From: Streptomyces nojiriensis
GTDB lineage: Bacteria; Actinomycetota; Actinomycetes; Streptomycetales; Streptomycetaceae
Assembly: GCF_017639205.1 (NCBI RefSeq)
Contig: NZ_CP071139.1
Coordinates: forward strand, 5,703,501-5,767,500
Direction of reading: 5' to 3'
Length of the DNA: 64,000 bases
Shown piece by piece: positions 50,060 through 59,290 of this stretch. A program made the position numbers and the translations under genes. Each line of letters begins with the position of its first letter. Position 1 is the first letter of the stretch. The notes below the pieces were generated by a model that was given only the letters and a program-made list of their open reading frames with translations, was not told where the DNA came from and ran no database searches.

Positions 50060-50587
50060 GTGGCAGGTATGAAAGGCAAGCAGACGGTCTGGGACATGGT
50101 CCGGTCGCTGGGGGTGATCGGCGTCGTCGTCGCCGGGATCTACCTCTTCGTCCCGCATGACGAGAAGGCCGATCCGACGCGCACGGTCGACTACCGGGTG
50201 GAGACCCTGACGGCCCGGCGCGCGGCCCCGTATCCGGTGGCGGCCCCCGTGGGGCTCCAGGAGCAGTGGCGGGCGACCTCGGTGACGTACGAGCGCAAGA
50301 ACGCCAACGCCTGGCACCTGGGCTTCCTCGACCCGGAGCAGCAGTACGCGGCGGTGGAGCAGTCCACGGACACCTCGGCGAAGTACCTCGCCAAGGTCAC
50401 CCAGCACGCGAAGGCCACCGGGCAGACGCAGCAGATCGGCGACCTGGCCTGGGAGCGCTGGGACGGCGAGAAGTACGACGCCCTCGTACGGCAGGACCAG
50501 GGCCACGTCACGGTGGTGACCGGCACGGCCTCCTTCGAGCAGCTCGGCGCGCTCGCGGCGGCGCTGGAGTTCAAGCAGGGCAAGTAG
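50060..50587 (+). CDS. DUF4245 membrane-anchored protein
   Basis: A 175-residue protein with a single N-terminal helix (SLGVIGVVVAGIYLFVP) and an extracytoplasmic DUF4245 domain: VDYRVETLTARRAAPYPVAA, RATSVTYERKNANAWHLGFL and QQIGDLAWERWDGEKYDALV. The domain is found almost only in actinobacteria, commonly next to glpX. No function is known. GTG 50060, ATG 50051 and ATG 50069 are all possible starts. The strong conservation of KQTVWDMVRSL does not decide between them. Confidence 0.87.
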   Translation: MAGMKGKQTVWDMVRSLGVIGVVVAGIYLFVPHDEKADPTRTVDYRVETLTARRAAPYPVAAPVGLQEQWRATSVTYERKNANAWHLGFLDPEQQYAAVEQSTDTSAKYLAKVTQHAKATGQTQQIGDLAWERWDGEKYDALVRQDQGHVTVVTGTASFEQLGALAAALEFKQGK

Positions 50588-50675
50588 GACGGGCAGGGCG
50601 AGCGGCGCGCCAAGCGCGGGCGGGGCGCGCGGAGCGGGCAAGGCCTCGCGCACCTGTCCGGAGCGCGCGACGCGA

Positions 50676-50719
50676 GAAGGGCCGTGCGCCCCGGGATCCC
50701 GGGGCGCACGGCCCTTCTG
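50676..50719. terminator. Perfect 44-bp palindromic bidirectional terminator
   Basis: Arms of 22 bp (50676-50697 starting AGAAGGGCCGTGCGCCCC) meet at a central GATC with no loop bases, so in RNA the tip opens slightly. It lies between the convergent DUF4245 and nitroreductase genes. Confidence 0.92.
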
Positions 50720-50743
50720 CGTGTGCTGCTGCGGCGGCGCCGG

Positions 50744-51337
50744 TCAGACGGTCGTGATGACCTCGTCGAAGCCCAGGCGCGGGGAGCGGTCGAACCAGGC
50801 ACCCTCGGCGGCCGGCTTGCCGATGTTGATGACCATGATCGGGGTGTGGTCGGCGTCCAGGAATTCCTTCTGGATGCCCGCGAAGTCGGCGCCGGTCATC
50901 GGGCCCGCGGCCAGGCCCGCGGCGCGGATGCCGATGATGAAGTAGGCGGCCTGCAGCGCGGAGTTCAGCAGCGCGGACTGCTCGCGGACCGGGCGCTCGG
51001 AGAAGAACGCGTCCTTGGCCTGCGGGAAGTGCGGCAGCAGCTGCGGGAGCTCCTCGTGGAACTCGTTGTCCGCGGAGAGGATCGCGACCAGCGGGGCGGT
51101 GGCGGTCTTGGCGTCGTTGCCCTTGGCCATGTGCTGCACGAGGCGCTCGCGGGCCTCGGGGGAGCGGACCAGGGTGATGCGCAGCGGGGTCTGGTTGAAG
51201 GCGGTGGGACCGAACTTCACCAGGTCGTATATCGCCTGGACCTGCTCCTCGGTGACCGGCTCGTCGGTGAACGAGTTGGCCGTGCGGGCCTCGCGGAACA
51301 GCAGGTCCTGCGCGGCGGAGTCAAGAACGAGAGACAT
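50744..51337 (-). CDS. rutE: Malonic semialdehyde reductase / nitroreductase family protein
   Basis: A 197-residue FMN-dependent nitroreductase of the RutE/HadB subgroup. Conserved phrases are DLLFREARTANSFTDEPVTE, YDLVKFGPTAFNQTPLRITLV (FMN phosphate binding) and FIIGIRAAGLAAGPMTGAD. In pyrimidine degradation RutE reduces malonic semialdehyde, but no other rut gene is nearby, so the true substrate is open. ATG 51337 is preferred over an earlier in-frame codon because it matches the family N-terminus MSLVLD. Confidence 0.9.
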   Translation of the reverse strand: MSLVLDSAAQDLLFREARTANSFTDEPVTEEQVQAIYDLVKFGPTAFNQTPLRITLVRSPEARERLVQHMAKGNDAKTATAPLVAILSADNEFHEELPQLLPHFPQAKDAFFSERPVREQSALLNSALQAAYFIIGIRAAGLAAGPMTGADFAGIQKEFLDADHTPIMVINIGKPAAEGAWFDRSPRLGFDEVITTV

Positions 51338-51425
51338 CGGAAAGCCTTCTTCCATACGGAGGTGAAGCGATGTCCCAGACTCTACGGCGGAGGTAGATGA
51401 ATTTTCAACTAAATCCGCCTCCGGG

Positions 51426-51448
51426 TGACCGGGATCACTCCCCGGTCA
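51426..51448 (-). terminator. Terminator of the xseA-xseB operon
   Basis: Stem TGACCGGG (51426-51433) with CCCGGTCA (51441-51448), loop of seven, 10 bp after the minus-strand xseB stop. A third, overlapping copy of CCCGGTCA at 51454-51461 could form an alternative stem. Confidence 0.65.
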
Positions 51449-51458
51449 ACCTCCCCGG

Positions 51459-51677
51459 TCACTCCTCCTCGGCCGGCTCGCGCGCCGCCAGCGCCGAGTC
51501 CAGCCGGGCCCGGGCCCCCTCCAGCCAGTGCCGGCACACCTTCGCCAGCTCCTCGCCGCGCTCCCAGAGGGCGAGGGAGTCCTCCAGCGAGGTCCCCCCG
51601 GCCTCCAGCTTGCGGACGACCTCGATGAGCTCGTCGCGGGCCTGCTCGTACCCCAGCGCCGTTCCGGCCTCTGCCAT
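51459..51677 (-). CDS. xseB: Exodeoxyribonuclease VII small subunit
   Basis: A 72-residue XseB, which wraps around XseA in the ExoVII complex that degrades single-stranded DNA from both ends. Family core LGYEQARDELIEVVRKLEAG, TSLEDSLALWERGEELAKVC and a charged helical tail (RLDSALAAREPAEEE). An ATG at 51689 is also in frame, but the GAGG site touches it directly, so ATG 51677 is preferred. It follows xseA on the same strand (gap 54 bp). Confidence 0.93.
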   Translation of the reverse strand: MAEAGTALGYEQARDELIEVVRKLEAGGTSLEDSLALWERGEELAKVCRHWLEGARARLDSALAAREPAEEE

Positions 51678-51731
51678 TCCCGTATCCATCCTCTGTGTGT
51701 CGTGCGACCACGTGATTGCGGCCGTGTGTCG

Positions 51732-53030
51732 CTATTCCGAAGCGGCTGGCGCGTCCGCCGCACCCTCCGGGGCCTCCTGGGCCTCCTGGGCCTCCTGGGC
51801 CTCCTGAGCCTCCGGGGCGTGCTGCGAGGAGACCTCCACGGAGAACGTGCCCTCCGCCACCCGCGCGCGCAGCACGTCGTGGGGAGCCACCTCCCGCGGC
51901 GAGCGCACCACATGGCCGTCGGCCCGCTGCAGCACGGCGTACCCCCGCTCCAGGGTCGCCGCCGGGGACAGCGCCACCACCCGGGCCAGGGTGTGCGCGA
52001 GCTCCGAGTCGGCCCGGTCCAGCAGGTGCCCCACCGTGCGCCGCGACCGGGCCAGCAGGGCGTCCAGCTCGTCCTCGCGGATCTCCACCATCCGCTGGGG
52101 GTGGACGAAGACCGGCCGGGCCAGGGCGTGCGCGAGGCCCCGCTCCTCCCGGTCGAGCAGCCCGCTGACCGCGCGCAGCCCCCGGGCCTGCAGCTGGCGT
52201 ACGCGCTCCAGCTCCTCGCCGACGTCCGGCACCACCTTCTTCGCCGCGTCCGTGGGGGTGGAGGCCCGTACGTCCGCGACCAGGTCCAGCAGCGGGGAGT
52301 CCGGCTCGTGGCCGATCGCCGAGACCACCGGGGTGCGGGCCGCCGCGACCGCCCGGACCACCTCCTCGTCGGAGAAGGGCAGCAGGTCCTCCACGCTGCC
52401 GCCGCCGCGCGCCACGATGATCACGTCGACCTCGTCCAGGGCGTCGAGCTCCTTGACCGCCTGGACCACCTGGGGCACCGCGTGGACCCCCTGGACGGCT
52501 ACGTTGCGCACCTCGAAGCGGACCGCCGGCCAGCGGCGCCGGGCGTTCTCCAGGACATCGCGCTCGGCCGCCGAGGCCCGCCCGACCACCAGCCCGATCA
52601 GCTGCGGCAGGAAGGGCAGCGGCTTCTTGCGCTCCAGCGCGAAGAGCCCCTCGGAGGCCAGGGACCGCTTGAGGCGCTCCAGCCGGGCGAGCAGCTCCCC
52701 GATGCCGACCGGCCGTATCTCCGTGGCCCGCAGGGACAGCTGCCCGCGCGGGGCGTACCACTCGGGCTTGGCCAGCAGCACGACCCGGGCGCCCTCGGAG
52801 ACCACGTCCGCGACCTCGTCGAAGACCTGGCGGAAGCAGGTCACGCTGACGGAGATGTCGTGCGAGGGATCGCGCAGCGTCAGGAAGACCACCCCCGCTC
52901 CCGGCCGCCGCGAGAGCTGCGTGATCTGCCCCTCCACCCACACCTGGCCGAGCCGCTCGATCCAGCCCCCGATGAGCCGGGACACCTGGCCTACCGGCAG
53001 CGGCGCCTCGGCCGACGTATTCAGACCCAT
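51732..53030 (-). CDS. xseA: Exodeoxyribonuclease VII large subunit
   Basis: A 432-residue ExoVII catalytic subunit: N-terminal OB-fold (LIGGWIERLGQVWVEGQITQ, VFLTLRDPSHDISVSVTCF), catalytic domain with IIVARGGGSVEDLLPFSDE and VVSAIGHEPDSPLLDLVADV (the conserved GHExD region), and a long helical segment that binds XseB. The C-terminus carries an unusual Ala/Glu/Gln repeat (EAQ x4) encoded by a 9-bp tandem DNA repeat. The enzyme processes single-stranded DNA during repair. Confidence 0.95.
   Translation of the reverse strand: MGLNTSAEAPLPVGQVSRLIGGWIERLGQVWVEGQITQLSRRPGAGVVFLTLRDPSHDISVSVTCFRQVFDEVADVVSEGARVVLLAKPEWYAPRGQLSLRATEIRPVGIGELLARLERLKRSLASEGLFALERKKPLPFLPQLIGLVVGRASAAERDVLENARRRWPAVRFEVRNVAVQGVHAVPQVVQAVKELDALDEVDVIIVARGGGSVEDLLPFSDEEVVRAVAAARTPVVSAIGHEPDSPLLDLVADVRASTPTDAAKKVVPDVGEELERVRQLQARGLRAVSGLLDREERGLAHALARPVFVHPQRMVEIREDELDALLARSRRTVGHLLDRADSELAHTLARVVALSPAATLERGYAVLQRADGHVVRSPREVAPHDVLRARVAEGTFSVEVSSQHAPEAQEAQEAQEAQEAPEGAADAPAASE
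51771..51815. repeat. 9-bp tandem repeat in the 3' end of xseA
   Basis: Four perfect copies of GGCCTCCTG (51771-51806) and a fifth degenerate copy (AGCCTCCGG, 51807-51815). On the coding strand they specify a run of Glu-Ala-Gln units. Copy number is likely to vary between strains by slippage. Confidence 0.9.
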
Positions 53031-53063
53031 GCACGCAGGCTATCCGGCGCCGCCGACAGTGCG

Positions 53064-54467
53064 TCAGGTGCCGGCGCCGGTGTCGGTGCCGGTGCCGGTG
53101 TCGTGGGCGTGGGGAACCTCCCGGCGGCCGCGCTGGACGAGCAGCACGACCAGGCCCGCCGCCAGCCACCCCGCCGCCACCAGCTGCGCCGTCCAGGAGG
53201 CCTCGAAGATCACCGCGACGGTCACGGCCGCGCCCAGCACCGGCATCACCAGGTGCTTCCACCAGTTCGGCGGGCCCTCGCGCCGCTTGACCACGAACCA
53301 GCCCACCACCGAGGCGTGCAGCAGGGTGAAGGCCACCAGCGCCCCGACGTCCACCACCGACACCAGCCGGTCGAGCCCGTCGTCGCGCCGGGCCGCCCAC
53401 ACGGCCGCCACCAGCGTGACGGCGGCCGCCACCAGCAGCGCGGGCCGCGGGGTGCCGTCCGAGGTCCGGGCGAGCACCCGGGGCAGCCGCCGCTCCCTGG
53501 CCATCGCGAACACCAGCCGGCCGGCCGCCGCCTGCCCGGCCAGCGCCGCGAAGGCCGCCCCGATCGCCTTGCTGACCGCCACCAGGTCGTGCAGCCAGGG
53601 GCCGACCGCGGACTCCACCGCGTCGTAGAAGGCCGGTCCCTGCAGCGCCGGCTCGGCCGCCAGCCCGGCCGCGGACACGGGCATGAGCAGCGCCGCCAGA
53701 TAGCTCTGGGCGATGAACAGCACCCCGGCCAGCGCCAGGCAGAACAGCACCGCCCGCGCCACCCGCTCCGAGCCGCCCGTCACCTCCTCGGCGAAGGAGG
53801 CGATGGCGTCGAAGCCGAGGTAGGACAGGACCGCGACCGACACCGCGCCCAGCACGGCGGCCGTGCTGAAGCCGAGCGAGCCGTCGCCGGTCAGCGGGGA
53901 CAGCCAGCCGCGCCGCGCCCCGCCCTGGACCAGCACGGTCACCGCGGCCACCAGGAAGACGAGCAGGACCGCGATCTCCATGGCCAGCACGGCGAAACCC
54001 ACGCGCGCGGCCGCCCGGACGCCCCACAGGTTCAGCAGGGTGGTGATCACGACGGCCAGGGCCGTCCACACCCACCGGGAGACCTCCGGGACCAGCGCGT
54101 TCATCGCGATCCCCGAGAAGAGGTACGCGACCGCCGGGATCAGCAGGTAGTCGAGCATCGCCATCCATCCGGCGATCAGCCCCGGGCCCTCGCCGAGACC
54201 CTTCCGGGCGTACGTGAAGACCGAACCGGCCTGCGGGGCGACCCGCACCATCTGCGCGTAGGAGAAGGCCGTGAAGGCCATCGCCACGGTCGCGCACAGG
54301 TAGACGAGGGCGACGGCGCCGTGGGACCTGGCGTCGAGCGTGCCGAAGACCCCGACCGGGGCCATGGGGGCGATGAACAACAGGCCGTAGACGACCAGAT
54401 CCCGGAAGCCGAGGCTCCGCCGCAGCGCCGTGGGCGCCGCGGCACTGGAATCCGTCACGGAAGCCAT
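53064..54467 (-). CDS. APC superfamily amino acid permease
   Basis: A 467-residue 12-helix transporter of the APC superfamily. The first helix region reads LGFRDLVVYGLLFIAPMAPV, followed by YAQMVRVAPQAGSVFTYARK (the conserved Gly/Ser-rich unwound helix region), LSYLGFDAIASFAEEVTGG and AIGAAFAALAGQAAAGRLVF. It ends in a short Asp/Thr/Gly repeat tail (DTGTGTDTGAGT). GGAGGA is 5 bases before ATG 54467. The substrate is probably an amino acid or amine. It is divergent from ispH. Confidence 0.9.
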   Translation of the reverse strand: MASVTDSSAAAPTALRRSLGFRDLVVYGLLFIAPMAPVGVFGTLDARSHGAVALVYLCATVAMAFTAFSYAQMVRVAPQAGSVFTYARKGLGEGPGLIAGWMAMLDYLLIPAVAYLFSGIAMNALVPEVSRWVWTALAVVITTLLNLWGVRAAARVGFAVLAMEIAVLLVFLVAAVTVLVQGGARRGWLSPLTGDGSLGFSTAAVLGAVSVAVLSYLGFDAIASFAEEVTGGSERVARAVLFCLALAGVLFIAQSYLAALLMPVSAAGLAAEPALQGPAFYDAVESAVGPWLHDLVAVSKAIGAAFAALAGQAAAGRLVFAMARERRLPRVLARTSDGTPRPALLVAAAVTLVAAVWAARRDDGLDRLVSVVDVGALVAFTLLHASVVGWFVVKRREGPPNWWKHLVMPVLGAAVTVAVIFEASWTAQLVAAGWLAAGLVVLLVQRGRREVPHAHDTGTGTDTGAGT

Positions 54468-54572
54468 CCGTCCTCCGGGGTAGGGGCAGGTCTGCGCGGT
54501 ACGGGCTTTCGGGCAAGTGTGTGCCGTACGGGGGACGCCCGGCCTCCTGGAGACCCCCGTACGATGGAGCAC

Positions 54573-55568
54573 ATGACTGCTCCCGCCCCCGCTCCTGCTT
54601 CCCGCCGTGTCCTGCTCGCCGCGCCCCGCGGCTACTGCGCGGGCGTGGACCGAGCCGTGATCGCCGTCGAGAAAGCCCTCGAGCAGTACGGTGCGCCGGT
54701 GTACGTCCGCCACGAGATCGTGCACAACAAGTACGTCGTCCAGACCCTGGAGAAGAAGGGGGCCATCTTCGTCGAGCGGACGGAGGAGGTGCCCGAGGGC
54801 TCCATCGTGATGTTCTCCGCGCACGGCGTGGCGCCGGTGGTGCACGAGGAGGCGGCGCGCGGCAAGCTCGCGACGATCGACGCGACCTGCCCGCTGGTCA
54901 CCAAGGTGCACAAGGAAGCCATCCGGTACGCGAACGAGGACTTCGACATCCTCCTCATCGGCCACGAGGGCCACGAGGAGGTCATCGGCACCTCCGGCGA
55001 GGCCCCGGACCACATCACCATCGTCGACGGCCCGCACGACGTGGACAAGGTCACCGTCCGTGACGAGTCCAAGGTCGTCTGGCTGTCCCAGACCACTCTC
55101 TCGGTCGACGAGACCATGGAGACGGTCGACGCACTGAAGACCAAGTTCCCGCTGCTGGTCTCGCCGCCGAGCGACGACATCTGCTACGCCACCTCGAACC
55201 GGCAGGCCGCCGTCAAGGTGATGGGCGCCGACTCCGACCTGGTCATCGTGGTCGGCTCGAAGAACTCCTCGAACTCGATCCGGCTCGTCGAGGTCGCCAA
55301 GGACGCCGGCGCCAAGGCCGCGTACCTGGTCGACTTCGCCAGCGAGATCGACGAGGCCTGGCTGGAGGGCGTCACCACGGTCGGCCTCACCTCGGGCGCC
55401 TCGGTGCCGGAGGTCCTGGTCGAAGAGGTCCTGGAGTGGCTGACGGTGCGCGGCTACGCGGACGTGGAGATCGTCAAGACCGCCGAGGAGTCGATCGTCT
55501 TCTCGCTGCCGAAGGAACTCCGCCGCGACCTGCGTGCCGAGGCTGCCGAACTGGTCGCCGACAAGTAA
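54573..55568 (+). CDS. ispH: 4-hydroxy-3-methylbut-2-enyl diphosphate reductase
   Basis: A 331-residue IspH, which makes IPP and DMAPP in the last MEP-pathway step. Three cluster cysteines are visible: PRGYCAGVDRAV, TIDATCPLVTKVHKEA and DICYATSNRQAAV. The conserved His in VRHEIVHNKYVV and SAHGVAP are present. ATG 54573 has GGAG three bases upstream. ATG 54564 is an alternative. Product supply links functionally to the cis-prenyltransferase at 18416. ppgK follows 15 bp downstream. Confidence 0.96.
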   Translation: MTAPAPAPASRRVLLAAPRGYCAGVDRAVIAVEKALEQYGAPVYVRHEIVHNKYVVQTLEKKGAIFVERTEEVPEGSIVMFSAHGVAPVVHEEAARGKLATIDATCPLVTKVHKEAIRYANEDFDILLIGHEGHEEVIGTSGEAPDHITIVDGPHDVDKVTVRDESKVVWLSQTTLSVDETMETVDALKTKFPLLVSPPSDDICYATSNRQAAVKVMGADSDLVIVVGSKNSSNSIRLVEVAKDAGAKAAYLVDFASEIDEAWLEGVTTVGLTSGASVPEVLVEEVLEWLTVRGYADVEIVKTAEESIVFSLPKELRRDLRAEAAELVADK

Positions 55569-55583
55569 CTCGTTTCGTACGGT

Positions 55584-56354
55584 ATGTCCATGCAGATCTT
55601 CGGCGTGGACATCGGCGGAACCGGGATCAAGGGCGCTCCCGTGGACCTGGAGCGCGGCGACCTGGCTCAGGAGCGCCACAAAGTACTGACACCGCATCCG
55701 GCCACCCCCGAGGGGGTGGCCGGATGCGTCGGCGAGGTGGTGCGCCACTTCGAGTGGCACGGGCCGCTCGGGGTCACCTTCCCGGGCGTGGTCACGGGCG
55801 GCGTCATCCGTACGGCGGCCAACATGGACAAGTCCTGGATCGGAGTCGACGCGGCGTCGCTGATCGCGCGCGAGCTGGGCGGCATGCCGGTCACGGTGCT
55901 GAACGACGCGGACGCGGCGGGCGTCGCCGAGATGACGTACGGGGCCGGGCGCGGACGGGACGGCACCGTCCTCCTGCTGACCCTGGGGACGGGCATCGGG
56001 AGCGCCCTGTTCACGGACGGGCGGCTGGTCGCGAACTCGGAACTCGGCCACCTGGAGCTGAAGGGCCACGACGCGGAGACGCGGGCGTCGGTGAAGGCCA
56101 AGGAGGACCACGACCTCACGTGGGAGCGCTGGGCGCACCGCGTGCAGAAGTACCTCCAGCACGTGGAGATGCTGTTCTCCCCGGACCTCTTCATCATCGG
56201 CGGCGGAGTCAGCCGCAAGCCGGAGAAGTTCCTGCCGCTGATCGAGGGCGTGCGGGCCGAGATCGTCCCGGCGAAGCTGCAGAACAACGCGGGCATCGTG
56301 GGAGCGGCGATGGCGGCCAAGGCGGCCAAGGCGGCCAAGGCGGCGAAGAAGTAG
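55584..56354 (+). CDS. ppgK: Polyphosphate glucokinase
   Basis: A 256-residue ROK-family kinase that phosphorylates glucose with polyphosphate or ATP. Signatures are FGVDIGGTGIKGAPVDL (phosphate-1), VLNDADAAGVAEMTYGAGRG (catalytic Asp), LLTLGTGIGSALFTDGRL (phosphate-2) and NSELGHLELKG. The C-terminal NNAGIVGAAMAAKAAKAAKA is extended by a Lys/Ala repeat, encoded by near-identical GCGGCCAAG units. ATG 55584 or 55590. It lies close behind ispH in the same direction. Confidence 0.95.
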   Translation: MSMQIFGVDIGGTGIKGAPVDLERGDLAQERHKVLTPHPATPEGVAGCVGEVVRHFEWHGPLGVTFPGVVTGGVIRTAANMDKSWIGVDAASLIARELGGMPVTVLNDADAAGVAEMTYGAGRGRDGTVLLLTLGTGIGSALFTDGRLVANSELGHLELKGHDAETRASVKAKEDHDLTWERWAHRVQKYLQHVEMLFSPDLFIIGGGVSRKPEKFLPLIEGVRAEIVPAKLQNNAGIVGAAMAAKAAKAAKAAKK

Positions 56355-56363
56355 GGCCGGCGC

Positions 56364-56885
56364 TCACTGGGTGATGCGCCGGGGCACCCGCCGCCTGCCG
56401 ATCAGCACGGCCTTGCGCACGACGGCGATCAGCGCGGCGACCAGCGTCCCGGCGTACAGCCAGCCGGCGTGCAGGGACAGCGCGGACACCAGCCCCATCA
56501 GCTGCCCGCCGATGCCGCCGGAGCCGCCCGAGATGGGCCACACTCCGGCGGCGAAGGCGATGGGCACGCCGATCGGCGCGGTGATCAGGTCGGCGGGCCG
56601 TACCCAGAGCGCGGTGGCGGCCGCGACGGGCAGGAAGAGCAGCCCGTAGACGAAGAGCGAGGAACCGAACAGCAGCCAGCAGATCCCGCCCACCAGCACC
56701 ATGGCGGCACACGCGAACAGCCCGCCGCCGAGCCCGGTCAGCCGGGGCCGGGGCATCCGCCGCGCGAGCGCCGACCGGCGCGGACCGCCACCGGCCTGGG
56801 CGGGCACCGCGGCGGACCGGGGACCCTGCCGCTGGGCCGGCGGTCGCTGCTGGTGAGGGGCCGATCGCGTCCTGTATTGCTCCAC
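56364..56885 (-). CDS. DUF6542 membrane protein
   Basis: A 173-residue protein with a basic, Gln/Pro-rich N-terminus (about 45 residues) and four or five helices, including GLFACAAMVLVGGICWLLFG, VYGLLFLPVAAATALWV and LSLHAGWLYAGTLVAALIAV. This matches the actinobacterial DUF6542 family, which is conserved between ppgK and ychF. Function unknown. The GTG start is at 56885. It is convergent with ppgK (9 bp gap) and divergent from ychF. Confidence 0.85.
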   Translation of the reverse strand: MEQYRTRSAPHQQRPPAQRQGPRSAAVPAQAGGGPRRSALARRMPRPRLTGLGGGLFACAAMVLVGGICWLLFGSSLFVYGLLFLPVAAATALWVRPADLITAPIGVPIAFAAGVWPISGGSGGIGGQLMGLVSALSLHAGWLYAGTLVAALIAVVRKAVLIGRRRVPRRITQ

Positions 56886-57020
56886 CCCACCAAACTAGGC
56901 GGGGAGCGGGCCGGATCGGGCCCCGGACACGCGTACATCCACCGCCACTCATCGGAAAGTAAACTGTCCGGTGGCCCACTCCCGGGCCGCCGCCCCCTCC
57001 AGCTACGGGAAGTCGCCAAC

Positions 57021-58109
<1,089 letters not shown>

Positions 58110-58157
58110 GCGGATGAAAAGACGCCACGTCGCTGACGTGGCGAACACGCAGGTCAG

Positions 58158-58189
58158 AAGGGGTCGACTCCTCCAGGGGTCGGCCTCTT
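58158..58189 (+). terminator. Terminator of ychF
   Basis: AAGGGGTCGACTCC (58158-58171) pairs with GGGGTCGGCCTCTT (58176-58189) over 14 positions when G-U pairs are allowed, loop TCCA. A second hairpin, CGCCACGTC-gct-GACGTGGCG, lies at 58123-58143. Confidence 0.7.
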
Positions 58190-58236
58190 GCTGTTTCCCG
58201 TGCGGGATGGTGCCGACGCGTCGGCGGCGTCCACCG

Positions 58237-58500
58237 TCAGGTCTCGTGGACGGTGGACCGGTGTCCGACGTGAACGACCCAGACCACCAGCTCCCCGTTG
58301 TCGATCGTGTACACGACGCGGTAGTCGCCGACGCGCAGGCGGCGACGTTCGGGCTGGGACACGAGTGCGGTGGTGCCGAGGCCGAGAGGGTCGGTCTCCA
58401 GCTCGGTCAGCTTGGCCAGGATGCGCAACGCCATGTCGCGAGGGATCTTCCGAAGTTCGGCCTGCGCCTCGGGGCGGAAGACGGTTCGGTACTCACTCAC
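58237..58500 (-). CDS. RelE/ParE-superfamily toxin
   Basis: An 87-residue toxin of the RelE/ParE fold. Core EYRTVFRPEAQAELRKIPRD, MALRILAKLTELETDP and the C-terminal RLRVGDYRVVYTIDNGELVV, VVHVGHRSTVHE. The basic RLRVGDYRVVY strand and terminal His/Arg match ribosome-dependent RelE mRNases. Its GTG lies inside the 3' end of the antitoxin gene (8-bp overlap), a typical TA operon arrangement. It appears complete. The cognate antitoxin is the Phd-type protein encoded at 58493-58762. Confidence 0.9.
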   Translation of the reverse strand: MSEYRTVFRPEAQAELRKIPRDMALRILAKLTELETDPLGLGTTALVSQPERRRLRVGDYRVVYTIDNGELVVWVVHVGHRSTVHET

Positions 58501-58762
58501 CGCGCGCCAGCGTCTCCCTCATGATGTTCTCGATCGGGATGCCGCGTGCGGGATTGGCCATGCGCTCGTCGATGATCCGGTTGATCTCGCGCTCTTCCCA
58601 CTCCTGGTACTTGCGCAGTACCTCGATGGAGACGATGGCGGCGACTTCCTTGCCCCGGCGCGTGATCACCGTCGGCACGTCGTCGCGGTCCGCGCGCTCC
58701 ACGACCTCCGCCAGGTGCGCACGTACGTCGCGGATGGACTCCATGGGCAGTGGCTGCGTCAT
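58493..58762 (-). CDS. Phd/YefM-type antitoxin
   Basis: An 89-residue antitoxin. The N-terminal DNA-binding Phd/YefM fold (MESIRDVRAHLAEVVERADR, VPTVITRRGKEVAAIVSIE) is followed by a charged helix (YQEWEEREINRIIDERM) that should neutralise the toxin. It lies upstream of and overlaps the relE-type gene. A TGTGTACACA palindrome containing the TGTACA core lies 26 bp upstream of its ATG and probably serves for autoregulation. Confidence 0.9.
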   Translation of the reverse strand: MTQPLPMESIRDVRAHLAEVVERADRDDVPTVITRRGKEVAAIVSIEVLRKYQEWEEREINRIIDERMANPARGIPIENIMRETLARGE

Positions 58763-58787
58763 GGGCTCAAGCGTACCGAGTGACCCA

Positions 58788-58797
58788 TGTGTACACA
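58788..58797. promoter_or_regulatory. TGTACA-type operator between two toxin-antitoxin loci
   Basis: TGTGTACACA is a perfect 10-bp palindrome with a central TGTACA, the core recognised by E. coli YefM-YoeB. It sits between the start of the intact minus-strand TA operon and the damaged plus-strand yefM-yoeB. Confidence 0.6.
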
Positions 58798-58837
58798 GCG
58801 GCTCGGCCTCGCCGTGGCTGCGCGTGCCGGAAACCGC

Positions 58838-59043
58838 GTTTTCGCGGGTGGGAGCTATGCCGTCCTCATTTCGGCCGAGGACTACGCGGCGCTGCGCGAG
58901 GGCTCGTACCTGCTGCGCTCTCCGGCGAACGCCCGGCGGCTGCTCAAGGCGTACGAGAACGCCCTGGCGAACATCAACGTGTCGGAGCGCGAGCTGATCG
59001 ACCCGGACTCGGCGACGCGGGTGCGGGTACGGGTGCCGCGTGA
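58838..59043 (+). pseudogene. Decayed yefM antitoxin gene
   Basis: The frame reads GGSYAVLISAEDYAALREGS, YLLRSPANARRLLKAYENAL, ANINVSERELIDPD, a clear YefM middle and C-terminal region. The expected N-terminus is absent upstream, where the sequence is unrelated. After DPD the frame shifts: the family-like tail DAGAGTGAA and its TGA (59041-59043) are in another frame. So both ends are damaged. The TGA overlaps the yoeB GTG, preserving the original operon junction. Confidence 0.75.
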
Positions 59044-59260
59044 GGCTCGTCTTCGAGGACCAGGGCTGGGAGGACTGCACGTCCTGGCTCAAGGACGACC
59101 GCAAGATGCTCACCAGGATCAACAAGCTCATCGAGGACGTCAGGCGTGACCCGTTCTCAGGGATCGGCAAGCCCGAACCTTTGAAGTACCACCTGCCTGG
59201 CGCGTGGTCGCGGTGACCGGCAAGGAGATCGTCGTCCTGGCGGCCCGGTACCGCTACTGA
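59040..59260 (+). pseudogene. Decayed yoeB toxin gene
   Basis: It starts at GTG 59040 and reads VRLVFEDQGWEDCTSWLKDD, then RINKLIEDVRRDPFSGIGK, PEPLKYHLPGAWSR and hits TGA at 59214-59216. The normal family C-terminus VTGKEIVVLAARYRY resumes at 59213 in a different frame and ends at 59260. The missing part is the conserved block of about a dozen residues that links WSRR to the last strand and contains the catalytic Arg. A small deletion therefore removed an active-site residue and shifted the frame, so the toxin should be inactive. Confidence 0.85.
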
Positions 59261-59290
59261 CCGCTCGGCGGTCGAACGTGAGCGTCGGAA

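Noticed and set aside
58770..59149. A single intact plus-strand gene next to the toxin-antitoxin pair
   Set aside because: The frame changes homology mid-way (YefM C-terminal part, then frameshifted YoeB), so it is better described as two decayed genes.
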